From Mytilus trossulus (Eukaryota; Mollusca; Bivalvia; Mytilida; Mytilidae): a stretch of DNA of 64,000 nt. Below, piece by piece: positions 33,601 through 48,600 of the stretch. The position numbers and the translations under genes were made by a program. Numbering within the stretch: the first letter of the stretch is position 1; each line of letters begins with the position of its first letter. Under the pieces are notes generated by a model. That model worked only from the letters and a program-made list of their open reading frames with translations, had not been told where the DNA came from and did no database searches. Location of the stretch: NCBI RefSeq assembly GCF_036588685.1, contig NC_086374.1:25598886-25662885 (forward strand). Reading direction: 5' to 3'.

Positions 33601-36600
33601 TCACAAATATAAATCACTTTTTCAGACCACACTAACAATGACTCAAGACAAAGCTTTCCGGAGGATATCAGAACTTAAAGAACAGATTAAGTTGGATATG
33701 ATGGCTAAGAGAGATCTGGAAGAGAACTATCGGCTTATGTTGGAAGAAAAGGATGAGCACATCAAAGTGTTTCAGATGCAGGTATACAATTTAGATCATT
33801 CTAAAAAATTAAAGATAAAATCATGAAAGCTAATTTTTCTAAACCCAAATATATATAATATAACAATGAATGTCTAAATAAACTAATAAAAAAATTCTAA
33901 AATACCTTCTCATTAATATAATAAAAAATCTACTGTAAAAATAACCAAAAAAAGTTGCAGTTTAACAGTAATATTTGCAGTTCACAGTTCGACATTGTTC
34001 AAATTTAAATGAGAATTAGGGAGTTTTACTTTGATCCCTATAGCTATGTGACATAAAACTGAAAAAAACCTACTGTTGAGGTAACTTGTAGCATATAAAA
34101 TGGGTAACAAACTGTTTTGTATAATTATGCAAACTTGACTTGGCCATTTAAGTCTTTGATAAATTTTCAGACCAGTCATTGTTTTCTGTTAGAATTTATT
34201 AAAAAATCTTTTTTAATTTGTAGATTCGCCTACTAAGAGAAGGTAAAGAGATTCCACCAGAACTGGAGAACAAAGTTACTAAATCTAAAGTCCAGAGTAA
34301 GGAAGTAGGGAAGGGAGACAACTCAGACATACAAACTGATGACATTAAAATTCTAAATGAAAAGGTTTGTAATTCATACTTGCTGCAATTATTTGAAGTA
34401 TCAATGACAAATTCATGATTTGATTTTGATATCACAATAGCAAAGACCATTTGCTTATGTTGAGAAATTGGCTTGGACCCAGCTGAAGCCTGCCACTGAG
34501 TTAAAGACTCATTGGATGTTTTATTAGCTTTGGTCCGATTGTTGTCTTTTTGACACATTACATGGTTCCATTCTCAGTTTCATTTCATATTTCTTAATCT
34601 GATGTACTTTGTCAATTTCAGGTGAAAAGACTAGAGGGATTATTAAGCAGGTGTAAAGATACCATCAAAACCAACAAAGAAAAATATACACAGATCACAA
34701 CAGAAAAAGAACAGATAAACAAACAGCTACAAGAGAAAAACGCAGAATTAGAGAAATTAAAGGTAAAGTTTCCACAAAGTTCTGTAGCTCAGTGAAAAAA
34801 GAATAGAAGTTTCAGTAACAATGATTCAACATTCCTATGAAATACTTATGTGCCTAATTTTTCTCTCCATTATGGTGAAAATTGCAAAAAGTGAGACAAT
34901 CTGATAGCTGTGGCCGAGGCTTACAGAAAACTGTTTGTATAAAGCTTTATATTCTAAAGGTAGACGACCAGGATTAACTAACTATGTTAATAAGTTTGCA
35001 TCTGTCACATGTCCCTTCTCTTTGACTTCATTTTCATAGTTCAGCAATACATAGTTTGTATGCCACTCACTGTCACTAAAGGGGCATTACTTGTTACCTT
35101 TGCAATTCTGAATTTGTTTTCTTATTGTCTGAGAAGCAAAGTTTTTATCTTGTTATACCCAAAGCAAAATGATTCTATTGAAAATCCTCGATCTTAAAGT
35201 CTTTCATTGAAAAATTGCAACCATGGCCAGTAAAGAAAAAGCATTTCAGATTGAATCTTGATTTATATAACACAGTGCTTTATAATTTTTTAAATTGAAT
35301 AAATGTATTTATATTATGCTTTTGTGCAGTCATCTGCGGCACCAGACACTATGATTAAACTGCAGAACCAGATGAAGGAAGCTCGTAAAGTTATAGAACA
35401 ACTAGAGGTGGATAGAGAGGTTGCCATTGCTGAGGTGAAGAAACAGGTGCATGAAGAAATGGAACTCAAGGACCAGGAACTAAGGGAAATCAGACAGCAG
35501 TGTGCCTTACTCCAGGAGGAAAATAAAACTAATACAGATAAAGTGGATAGACTAGAAAAGTCCAGTAAGTTTATATCATTATACTCAAATAATGTATATT
35601 CCAATTGTCTTTATGGTTTCAAAATGAAAATTTATCAGTCATGTAATACAGAATACCCCAAAACTAGAAGCTACAATTTATTTCCTTATTTCCTACAATA
35701 TTTGTTTTATGTAATATGTTAATTTAATGTTTTTATTTTAATGATTTTATACCTGTATTTTTTTATGAACAGACATTATCTGTCTATTCTTGTGATATTT
35801 TAGGTCAAGAAACACTAGAGAAATCCAGGGAGATAATTAAGAGGTTAAAAGATGAAAAGAAGCAGGTTGTAGTTGAATCAGAAGAAAGAATAAAACAAGC
35901 TGAGAAAACTATTGAGGAGGAGAAAGAAAACTTGATACAGGAATTGTCAAGGGCAAAGGCTGCTGCAGTGACATGCTTACAGGTATGAAAGAAAAATAAC
36001 CAAATCAAGAGGTAGAAAGATTTAATTTTAAAAAAGTATCTTTAAACTAAGAACAATTCTGCTTTTAGTTAAGAACATTTCATGAATATAAGACATGAAA
36101 TAATTACAGGGGTATTTTAACCTATAGAATATATAGAGAAAATGGTCTTAAGGAACCTTATTTTGCATGGTATTCTTCAGCAAGCATTGTTTGGTATTTT
36201 GACTCATTTCTATTACTTTATTGTTTATTTTAAGTCTAATGTAATTATTACAGGAAGAAACACATAAGAAAGTAGAGGGAGAAGTTCAGAAAACAGTAGA
36301 GGAGAGAGATCAGTTCTGGGAGAAACAAATACATGACATGGAGAAACAACATTCAAGTACCATTCAAACTCTGGTATGTATAGGTAGTAACAGATAAGTT
36401 AAAGAAAGGAATAGGGTCAGTGAATGAGAGAGAGAGAAGAGAATAACTGGTCAGAGAAAGAGAAGGAGAGAGAAGGGAAGATAGGGGGGAGCAGTGGCTG
36501 TCATATATGACAATCAGATCTTTACATACACATACATTTATATTTGACGAAGATTGACATTAGATATACTTTGCTTCAGCAGCTTATATAATAAAATAGC

Positions 36601-39600
36601 TCAACATGTAGAATTAATTTTAAATAATGACATAAACTTCTTGCACATAGATGTTATTCTTTGACTTTTACCTGATTATTTTATTAAATGCAAATGTTCT
36701 TACCTAAGTAAGATATCAATTAACATGAAGTAAAGTTTAGAAAGTGTTTATAAGAATTTATAAAAATGATCTGCCACAATAAGGATATTAAGGTTAAGAC
36801 TTTGTTTACTTACTGTAAGGTTTGAGTTTTAGCTCTTCATAGCTTTAAGATATATATTTTCCATTTGTAATCATTCTCAGCAATTCAAAATTTAAGCTTT
36901 TGATTTTGACGATTTTTGTTGGTGTAAAATTATGTCACCAACAGAGGTCATGAAAATCTATATATATTTATTGATGTGGTTTTCAATTAAAAAAATTTGG
37001 GAACTGAAATTATAAAGTTGAATTTTGTAGATTTTCATATTTATTGTTGTAAACAAGATTTAAATGGTACACAATTTGGGATTTTTATATGGCACATTTA
37101 AAGATGATTTTTTTGTGAAAATGCAAATGATGTATTCATAGGTTATAAATGTATGCTGTATATTGTTTGTATTTTTCATATAGATTCACCTTGCATGTGG
37201 TGATATATTTCATTAAACGTATTTCTTTTCAATAGACAAAAGAGAAAGATATAGCAGTTCGTCAATTAGAGGAAGAAATAAATCACAGATTATCAGAAAA
37301 AGATGAAGAAATGAAGTTAGCAGTCGAGGAACGTGACCTTCAGAAAATGGCTGCAATGTCACAGCAGGACACACTAAGAGAACAGTTGCAGGAGGAGGTG
37401 AATTTATTGACAAGTGTAAGTATTAGGAGGGAACTAGATATACTGGCATTGCTGTAGATAATAATTCTGTCTGAGCGACATTAGAGTATTGGAAAACCAG
37501 ATAATAGCTATGCTAAAAGGTCATGGTTTTCTTTAAGGAGTTATTTATGACAATCCTGTCAATTGACAAATCTTGCAACTTATCATTACAATAGATGAAT
37601 TGTTTGATGTTTGCATTATGCTACATCAGCTCAAAAAGGCTATACTTCAACCATCCTAGTAATAGAACAAAGGGGGTTCACTCAAGGAAAAGTTCAACTT
37701 TTTTAAAACATCATCCTTAAAGTTACAAAAATCTTCTCTGGAACTACTGGGCCATATAGAAATATTCCAAAACAAAAACTTGAAGAAGGAAAGATACAAT
37801 TTATTCAGTTGTTAAATAAGATTTTGACTTGATCATTTCTGGAGCAGTCATATTTAGATGTGAGCCACCATAAATAAATATATGGGGAAGGAAAGTGAAT
37901 TCAAGAGAAGCATTCACCCTCTTTTCTCATCTGATATTTATTGATTACACATGATCTTATTGGATAGAACCTAAAAAATAAAATTGAGAAAGGAGAAGGT
38001 GAATGTGTCATAGAGTCAACAACCCAACTAAAGAGCATAAAAAAAAAATAATCCACAAATGTTTTTTCTACACAGCAAGAAAATCCTGCACTTGGAGTCG
38101 GGCTTCAACTGGCCCCTCAACAAAAAAGTGTACTAGTTCAGTAAAAATGGACATCAATCTCATTTCAGAAAACTATAAATGAACTAAAATGATAAAATAA
38201 AGTTCAAGACAAACAAAGGCCAGACCCTCCTGCCTTGGGACAGGTGCTAAAATGTGACAGGGTTAAACCTGGTTTTTTTTTTTAGATCTCAACCCTCCAG
38301 ATTACCTCTAGAGTATACAAACACACAGCAATACTCAGTTTTTAAAGGAAAACCAATTCTGATATAAGATAAGTTAACAGAAGTAACAAAAAAAGTTTGT
38401 TTGTAACAGTAAGTCTCTGTACTGTACAAATGTGCCAATTTTCATGGTAAATTGAACTGCAATCAGTTTAAAAGATTTGCATTTTGATTTTCCTATTTGG
38501 CATTACCAAAATAGAGGAAAACATGGTAAAAAATTTCTAAAATAAACAGATTTTTTTTTTCATTTTGCAGAAAAGAACAGAACTAGAGAGTGCCTTATCA
38601 GCCTTGAAAGATCAGAATGGGGCTACTATTGTAGAATTTGAACAAAAACTGAAGGAGCAACAGGAAAAGTTCACAACTGAGTATGCAAATATTCAGTCAA
38701 AGCATAAAGAGGAGGTTGAAAACATGAAACATGAATCTCTACGAGCTGCACAGGATCAGATACGTGAAATAATGGAACAACATAACGCTCAGCTGGAAGA
38801 TCTTACTAGGAAACATGAGGAATCAATGCAAGGATCCAGTTCTGATCTGGAATCTTATTATAAAGAGCAAATAAAGTCACTGAAGTCCAATCTAGAACAG
38901 ATGTTACAAGAACGTAGTCAGCAGGCAGAACAACTTAGTGCTAACATACAACAATTAAAGTCAACCTTAGCAGAGAAAGAGAGCAATATTGAACAGATGA
39001 AAACTAATTTTGAATCAGAAAAAGAAGAGACCATGAAATGCATTCAAAACAAATCTGAAGAAAATGAAAAGTTGCAAAAAGATCTTGAGAATTTAATAAA
39101 ACAATTTGAGGTCGCCAAAATTTCAAGTGAGGAGGAAAGAGATTTGATAAAAGGTCAAATTCAGTCATTAGAAAGTAAATGTGAACAGTTAGAATCAGAA
39201 AACAAGAACATGACTGAGAAACTTGATGAACATGTGAAACAGATTGACACCATGCGACAAGAAACTGTTGCTTGTGAGATAGAATGGAAACGTAAAGTGG
39301 AGGAAATTTTACAAGATCATAGCAATACCATGTCAGCAATATCTGCTTCATCAGAGGAAAGTATTAAAACACTGACATTACAAATAAACAAAAGTGATCA
39401 AGAAATAGAGGACTTGACATCACAACTTGTTGATGCTAATTCAAGAGTTATAGAACTTGATTCTAAAGCAATGAGGTTACAGGAAGTAGATGGCATTTTG
39501 ACAAAGGTTGAATGTGAGAAACAGGCATTGGAAGAAAAAATTAGGTCATTTGAAACATCTTTGAATGATAGTATGAAGGTCAATGAAGATTTAAATGTTA

Positions 39601-42600
39601 AGGTCAATGAGACAAAAGAATTATTTAACTCAAATCAAGAACATTTGAAAAAGGAGAAGTCAAGCTTAGAAGATAAGATATCAGCTTTATCACATGACCT
39701 TGAAATGAAAGATGTGATTATATGTGACATTGAAAAAGCCTTAGCAGAAAAAAGTGAAGAATTAAAGTCCAGTCAGAATGTACTCACAGGTAATGATTCA
39801 CAAATCCAGACTTTTGAAGTACAAATAAAAGAAAAAGAGGAAGAACTTAGTAAGATGAAAGAAAAATTTGACAGATTACGTAATGAAGCCAAAACAAGAT
39901 TGAAAGAATTTAAGGAAAACTTGGATCAAGCTAATCTTAAACTTCAAACTGAGAGTGAAGAAAAAGAAAAAATGAAACAAGATTATGAGAAAGAGAAAAA
40001 TCTAAGTACAGACAAGTTTAATGTCAGAATAAAAAAACTAGAGGATAAAATTAGTGAAGGAGATACAAATTTGAAAAACATGGAGGAGGGATTTAAAGTG
40101 AGGTTTGAGGAATTACAAAGTCAGTATAAAGATAATATGAATAAAATTAAGGAGCGTTATCAAGAAAAGATGGCAGAAAAGGAACAGGAACATGAAAAGG
40201 CCATCACAGAGTTACTAACTAAGAAAGATATGGGCACACAGGATGTGATGAAGACAATGAATGAACAAAAAGAGCGACAATTTAGTGACCTTTCAGAACA
40301 ACATAAAACAGAGATCACTTCTCTGACTCAGGAGTGGGAGGAAAAACTGAATAAGGTTCATAATGAACTGCAGAAAAATACAGAGGATAAAGAAAATGAA
40401 ATCAAGATTATCAAAGATGAAATGGAACAAAAAGTAAATGAAATGAGTAATGCTAAACTTACTTTGGAAAATGAAAGGGAGAACATGTGCAAAAAATACA
40501 ATGAAGAACTTCAAAATAGAGATCAGGCAAATGCAGAATATGTAGAGAAATGTAAAATATTAGAGGCTAAAATTGAAGAATTAAATACTGCTTTGTTTAC
40601 AGTGTCAGAAAAACATGATCATGAAAAGCAGGAAAAAGATCATATTATTTCTCAGTCATCAGAGAAAATTAGTCAATTAGAAGAGGCTAATAGATCAATG
40701 GAAGAAATGTTACATGCATTGAATGATCAAACCCAAAATAAAGATGATAGAATTAAATCCTTGGAAGAGGAATTAGACAATAGCGGTCAGAAGGTGAAAT
40801 CAGAGTGTGAGTCAAAAGTAAAGGAGATTGAGTCAGAGCTTATTCAAAAGGATGCTATGGCTAAAGAGTTAGAAACACAGTGTAATGGTTTTCAGGTACA
40901 AATAGATAACTTAAATTCAACATTAAATGAAAAAGACAAAAGGTTAAAAGATCTGGAGTCAAAGTGTGAGGAAATGAAATCTGAATGTGAAAATTTAAAG
41001 GAGGCTAAAGAGAAAGAATTACAAGTTATAAAGGAAGAGTATGAGAAACGATTGGCTGAAATGTCGGCCAATGATGTTGAACTACAGTCAAATTTGACCC
41101 AGTTAAATACCAAGGTCAATGAGGCAGAATCCAAGTTAGTTGATTGTATCCAGAATTATGAAGTTCAAATCGAAGAATTAAATTCTAAACTACAGAGAGA
41201 AACTGAAAGTTTTGAGGAACAAAAAGACATGCTGAAAAAACAATTAGAAGACATGGATAAACAGGCAAAGATGACTTCTGAAGACCTGGAGAATTCTCTC
41301 CAGTCAAAAGTACGGGAAGGTGAACAGAAATTACTAGAGCAGACAGAAGTTCATAAAGCAGAGATTGTTGCTCTTGATGAACAGTGGAAAACTAGGAACA
41401 ATGAATTGAAACAGAAAGTCAAAATAAAAATTCAGGACCTTCAAAATCAAGCAAAAGCTGAAAAGGAAGAATTTAATGTTATATTAGCTTCAGAGCAGGA
41501 AAGATTTAACACTGAAAACTCAGATTCAAAATCTAAAGTGACTATATTGGAAGAAAGACTCGCTTCTGAAATTGTATCTGTTCAAGCAATTAGTGACCGT
41601 GAAGAAAAAGCTAAAATCAGAATTAGTGACTTAGAAAAAAAATTAAGTGCTGAACAAGAGGAAAAAGACTCAATTTCTGCTGAACTTGTACATTCCAATA
41701 CCAAGCTTTTACAATTAGAAGAAAATTCAGGATCTTCTCAAATGGCCATTGTTGATTTAGAAAAACAATTACGTGAACAAGGGGAAACAATTACAGAGAA
41801 GGAAAATACAATACTAAAATTAACAAGCGATTTTAATGAAAAAGAGACAAGATTACAGGAGGTTAAAGCTAATTGCCAGGCCATTGAACTTAAATTGAAT
41901 GAAATTTCTGATAATTGTCAGAAATCTGTGGGAGATAGCCACCTAAAGATAACAAATTTAGAAAAGGAAGTGTCTGAAAGAGAAAAACAATGTAGTGAAC
42001 TTCAGAAATTGTTGTGTGAAGAAGAACAAAATGTGCATTCTTTGGAAAATGAAGTTAAAAATATGCAAGAAAAATTGGAGTCTTCAGTTGGACAAATAAA
42101 GGATTATGAAAACATTAAAGAGCAGTTAGACAATTCTAATATTAAAGTGAAAAACTTAGAAAGTGAATTGAACAAAGCTCTATCAGAAAAAACTGAAGCA
42201 GAAACATCATATCAAGAAAACTTGTCAGCATTTACTCAAAGCTTCAGTAGGGATAAATCTTTAGAACTTGAAACTATGGAAGCCAAGTATAAAGCTGAAA
42301 TTAATGAATTGAATGAAAAGTTGTCACTAGAAACAATCTTGAAAGGGAAATTTGAAAGTGAATTATGTGAGTTAAAACAAAAGTATTCAGTAGAAATTGA
42401 GGAATTAACACAGAAATGTGACATGGATAGTACTTCTAAAGTGTCAGAGTATAAGAAAAAAGCTGAAAGTTACATTTCACAAGTAAAAAAACAGATGCAA
42501 ATAGAAAAAGAATCTTTACTCACTCAACATTCCAAACAAATATCAGACATTGAGGAAAAGTGTCAGAAATTACAGTTTCAGTCAGAGGAAGTATCATCAG

Positions 42601-45600
42601 AGAGAGATAAACTATTAAAACAGCACGAAAGTGAAAAGTCACATCTACAACAGATGTTAGACTCGGAACAAAAATCTAAAGACATACTAGTTACGGAACA
42701 AGAACAAAAATCTGAATCAAATTCACAAGAAATGAAAAACCTACAGCAAAAGGTAGAGGAACTGTCACATGATAAAGAGGAACTAAACAAACAGATTCTA
42801 GAACTGGAATCCAAACTGGCTAAATTGTCCGAATCATATCAGTCTGATTTAAAACAATTAAAATCGGAAAAAAATAAAATAGAAAAAGAACTCAGTGATT
42901 TTAAGCGAGACAAAGAAGAAAATAGTGAATCATTAGTTAAGGAACAGGAAGAGGAATTGGAGAAAATGAAGAAACATTACGAGGAGTTGTTACAGGATAC
43001 AGAGAATGATCATAATGGCAAGATCAAAGAACTGGTCAAGGAGTTCAACAAGACAATGGTAGGCAAAGAGAAAGAATTTGAGAAAACATTCTCTCATGCT
43101 TTAGGTAAGGTTATATTTCAGCATGTAAAAAGTGTTGAAACAAAACATCTTTAATTACTTCTTAATTATAAAGTAGATTGCTATTTTATGCTTATTTTCA
43201 CATATGGATACCATTTTTAATTAGGATTTCATTAAAATAAGTAAATGACCCATTGTTTTGTAGGAAAGGGGTCATATATTTCCAAATGGAAATAACATTT
43301 TTAAATTACTTTTGTATTTTATTAAACTTGATGACTAAATAAGGATGCAGTTTATGATGTCCAAATGTAAACAACATTTCTAAAAAATCTGACATACTGG
43401 CCAGTTCATGTATATTCTTTGCCATATTAAAAGACATGATATAAGATTTAGACAGTATAATTTGCAGAAATAAAAGTATGTTTTTTTTTTGTTTCAAACA
43501 TTTTCAAAAGCAAAACAGGCATAAAGCTTAAATATCCTAAAACATTTATCATTGGAATTCAAGCAAAATAAAAATCAAAAAATTCTATCAGGTTTAATCA
43601 AATGTCCATCAAAAAATAGTGTGTTTTTATTAATAGATAAATCTCAAAGAGGAGAAGACCGCCTATTCCAAGACCATAACCAGACAGTTACAGACCTACA
43701 CAAAGAATTACAGGAGAAAGATGAGGCTTATGATAAAATGAATGAAGAATGGGAGGGAAGATTAATGGTTAGACTAAGTTATATCTTAACAATTCTTCAA
43801 ACAATGTTTGGCTAAGTATCAGCTTTAATGAGTCTGACAGGGCAAACATATTAACTTTTGGGGTATCTATACCTTGATGTAGATTTTTTTTCATTTTCTG
43901 AAATCTAAGCTATCACTTAAATTTTATATCCTGCATCAAACATAAATTATTCTATCAAATTCTTCAGATTATTAGACTAGACAGTTAAAACTAATACAAA
44001 AATATGTGTGGGGTGGATTGGGAGAGAAGTAGCTTGCTTTGTTGCTCAATGTATTTTTATACGTTCACTTTTTTTAGTTAAGAATATTTGTAAATTTTAA
44101 ATGATGCCTTTTAATTTTGATTAGGCAAAAAAACTATATACTTGTCAAGAAAATCACATCAATGGTGAATGATTAATAGTATCTATTCCAGATATATCAA
44201 TCAAGTCATTTGGAACGTAACTTAGGTAATTAGAGTTATCTTCCTTTGTCCATATTGTAGATGAACCAACTACAATTTATATATGGACTCATAATTCATA
44301 CTATTGCTTTCAATGCTTAATATAAAGCAATATGTACTCTTTTAAAAGTGCTCACAAGCACTTGTAATATAGATATTGATTTTATTTTCAATTTTAAGAT
44401 GTTTTTTATGCTCTAGGACAAAGACTTGGAAATATTATCCCAAGTATCAGAATTAAAACAAGAGATTACAAGCTTAAAGCAGCAGCATCAGGTTGAGATA
44501 TGGGAATTACAAGAGAAATTAAAAAAGTCACATGGAGAATCCATCATTCAGAAAGAAGTAATGCAAAAACAGGAAGTCAGTGCTCTTACACAGGAATGGA
44601 ATAAGGAGAGACAGGTAAGAATTGGATTTAAAGAAGGTGGGTACACCATTTGTTCTGAGGAATTCGTCTCAGTTGCCCTTAATAGATGTTGTGGACAAAC
44701 AAACATTGTTGTGGACATACAAACATTGATTGATACAAGAATACTATGTAAAAGTACATTTTATCATTGAACATGCTAAGCACAAGTGTAAGCCATTTCT
44801 AGCTACGTTGCATGAATATGGATCCAGATGAGGTAAAGTTTTTGGCTTGTACGTATAGACATCATCAATGTTTTGACCTTATTTTGACAAAACTAAACCA
44901 TACTTACTTCATTAGATCAGGATTCTGTTATAAATGTTTGAAACAAAAAATTTATATACATTTGTTTTTGTCTAAATTAAAGCTTATGCTAGCTGTAGTT
45001 ATCTTTTACTTTTGGAAGGTCACTTGAGACTGGTTTGTCTGTAGTTTTTCCTATGAAGCCAAAATTGTGTAACAAAATAATAATGAATTTTGAATAATTA
45101 GTCCAATCTGAAATGTTAATATTTTATTTTACAAGACAACCAGACAAATAAATAAATGCAATTATGAGTTTTATGTTTATATGCATGTTGTTTTTTGTTT
45201 AGTATGATGTTGTACAGCGAGCTACTGATTCCTCCATAATAGAACCACAGGTATTTTATTTCACTTTGGTTTCTTTTACTAATTCTTTTATACTAATACT
45301 TATATCTTGTCTTTTAGATTTAGAGAATGGTGTTACACAGTAACAAAATTTCTGTTTTTTTTCTTATTTTAAATAGCATTCTTAAACAGTTAAAAACCAA
45401 CGATATATGTTGACAAATTATCAGACTTTTTCATTTCTTTGAAAATATAATGTTTTGATGTATCCTTTAAAAGACCTGCATGATTCACTTCCCATAGTTT
45501 TTCATTAAGAATGTTTTATAGTGACTGTATTGTCCACATAGAATAAATTGTTTAATGTCACTCCCCTTTTTGATTTTTAACTTAATTGGCTTTTAGGGTT

Positions 45601-48600
45601 AGTAAGAAGCAATCCATCTCTTAGTACTTTTCCTCAACTTTTCAAAACATCATCTCCAAAAGCATTGAGAAAATTGTAAACAAAATAACTAATCAACAAT
45701 CATATTATAAGAATGTATTATTTCCCAATTTCATTTGATATGCCTACCATTCAAACACAACTCAACTGAAAATAGAATGTTGGGATAATTCAGTGATAGG
45801 TTCAATAATTCATTCTGCCAAAGTACATTAATGATCCTCTTGACAAATAGGCTTTCTTATTGCATTAATATGGCTGGGATTGTTATAACAGAATTTTTAA
45901 AAGTTAAGAGGGAAATAAATTATTATGATCTCATTACAAGTGTGAATTTATCCAAATTGCATTCTTTGTTTCTAACCATTTTTAAAAAAAGGAGAGAATT
46001 TATTAATGAAGATTTTTTTTTTTTTTAAAACTATGGCTTCCATAAACATTTCTGAATTGATTGTATTAATGAGTTCAGTTATGTACAGAGATTATCCAAG
46101 GGATATAGTCTTTAAATTTCTTTATTTTCATATTTTATTTTATCATTTTCAGAGATTTCTTTTAAAATTCTAGCAAAGTTGGTGAAATTTAACAAAACCT
46201 GAAAATAAAATCATCTTCTAAATTATTGCCATATTCCTGTGGCAGTTGTAATTTGAAATAGTAGCTATAGTCATATGCAGTGACATGCATAAATCAGAAC
46301 CCTTTCAGGTTTTTTTTACTTACTTGATTTTTCAAATTGTAAGATAGCTGTTTTCTTTTTTTTCTGTAAAAAGTAGTAAACTGCATGATATTTCTTCTTT
46401 TGTATGATTATTAATAGATTTCACATGTAAGCAAACCTATGCAACATTTTTAGTTTGCCTTTCTGCATTTGTTTGTTTATTTATTGTTGTTTAAGTTTAA
46501 TGCCACTTTAAGACCCATGACTATGTCATTTGCTGTCTTTTGGAAAAGAGAATACTATAAAAATGTGGTTCCATGTTCCATAAACTTTTTTTTCTAGGCA
46601 GCATACATTTTTAAAACAGATCACACTTTGCTAGTTAATGTGCTATTGTGCCTTTTTTCATATTTTGTTTATACATACATCAGGACATTGGTTTTCTCAT
46701 TTGAATTTATTTACATTATGTCTTTTGTGGCCTTTTGAGCTTACTATGTGGTATGTGTTTTGCTTATTGTTGAAGATTATAAGGTGACCTATAGTTGATA
46801 ACTTCAATGTTATTTGGTCCATGCTGAAGAGTTGTCTTATTGGTAACTTTACTACATTTTTTACTTTTTAATTGACGTTGCTTGGGTACAATAAACAAGA
46901 AAATTACCAAATTGATGTTACCTTTCAATCAAAAGAGTTTCAAAATTATGTTTTGATAGCTGTAAATCATTCAACTTAGAGCAAATTATAGAACTTCTGT
47001 CTAGGAAGTTGGGAAGAACACTGAATTTGATGTCTATTAAATGAAAATGTAGCATTTAACGTTAAGACATTGGAAATCTGACAGCACTACAATACAGGTA
47101 ACATGGGGTCATTTGATGAAATCCAAAGTTATCTAATGACCATGGCTGGTGTTAAAAAATCTTGTATGAGTTTTAAAATTACTAGGTGTGACCCTAAAAA
47201 AAATCAGGTCAGTTGTCAGGTATGTTGCAAATGGTGCAAGCTTTTCAATTGTTAGAACTGGATTATAAACACCTGTAGTTGAAAATGATCAAAATGACAA
47301 TGAGGTCTGTCATGCTCATTAAGTCCATATTAATTTTGAATCCATATTTCAGGAATTACTTCATCACAACCAGTTAGCTATTAGTGCTCTTCAGCCAGGT
47401 TCAACTAACATTCCCCAATTACAGCAACATGTTGTCTTACTCACCAGGAGACTGGATGAAATAAAGGAACAACATAGGTGAGCTAAGTTTCTACTCTCAC
47501 ACTTATATATAGGAGTTTATTGGAAACTGCAAAATATTTAAGATCTTTAAAAATCTTGAATTTGAAAAAAATTCTTACACTTTGATCCTGTAACCATTGA
47601 ATTGTAGTTCAAATTTTACAGACCCTTTCACTCCAGAATATTAAAGTGCATGTTTCCTGTTAGAGTTTTTCATGTCAAGTCCATATATTCATGCAATTAA
47701 TTCATTGTAGAAGCTATTAAGGAATAAAATTAGTTGTTGTAATCAAAATCTTATCTGGTGTTGTTAGTTGGAGTAAACTTGGGTAAAATTATCATTGTTT
47801 GTTTTTTACCAGGGCAAATTCTATTTTTGAAAGCTTAAGTTATATAAGTTTTTTGTGTACTTGTAACTGTGGTTTTCTTACACAAAGCTTTGAAAGTTTT
47901 TCGGAGTATTGGTAACTGGGGAAAGCATAGGTAAAGTAGCCAAAAGCATTTGGTGGACTGGTACTGGTGTAAACCTAGGTAAAATTATAAATGTGTTTGG
48001 TAAATTGCTATTTTGCATTTACCTAGTTTATTTTATGCCCAAGCTGTAGTGGAGGTCATTAAGCTTTACCCTTGTCCATCTGTAAGTCTGTATGTACGTC
48101 CCAAAATTGGTTTCTGTGGGTTTTTAACTTTAGTATGCCTCAACCAAATGTTATGAAACTTAAACACAATGCCAATTATCACAAAACAAAGGTTAAGTTT
48201 GAATTTTGGTGGTTACACACAATATAGAAAACTTTGTGAAATTGTGACTAAACAAAACCTTTTAAGTTATTTCCACAAAAATGCATAGTATTCAGTTAGA
48301 TTTTTTTAATGTAGATTAGAGATAGCAGAATTACAAGGTAGAAGTGAAATGAATTCTTTACAGCCGCCACTCATTGACACACCCTTCAGGAAGAAACGAG
48401 TTCATTTTGAAGATCAGACAGAACAAGCTCAGAACATGGAACTGATGAATATAGATTTGGAGGTAAAAATGATTTATAAATATGAGCATTATGAATTGTA
48501 AAAAATTGTATGTATTTACCATGTATAAAATCGAATATTTGATACCAATTCAGTGTTACACATGTCTGTCATTAAATCATTCTAAAATGACAAAAGTGGT

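Noticed and set aside
39004..42814. Several - strand frames inside golgin exon 12
   Set aside because: Antisense shadows caused by Glu/Lys/Gln-rich codons; the + strand frame is continuous for 4.5 kb.
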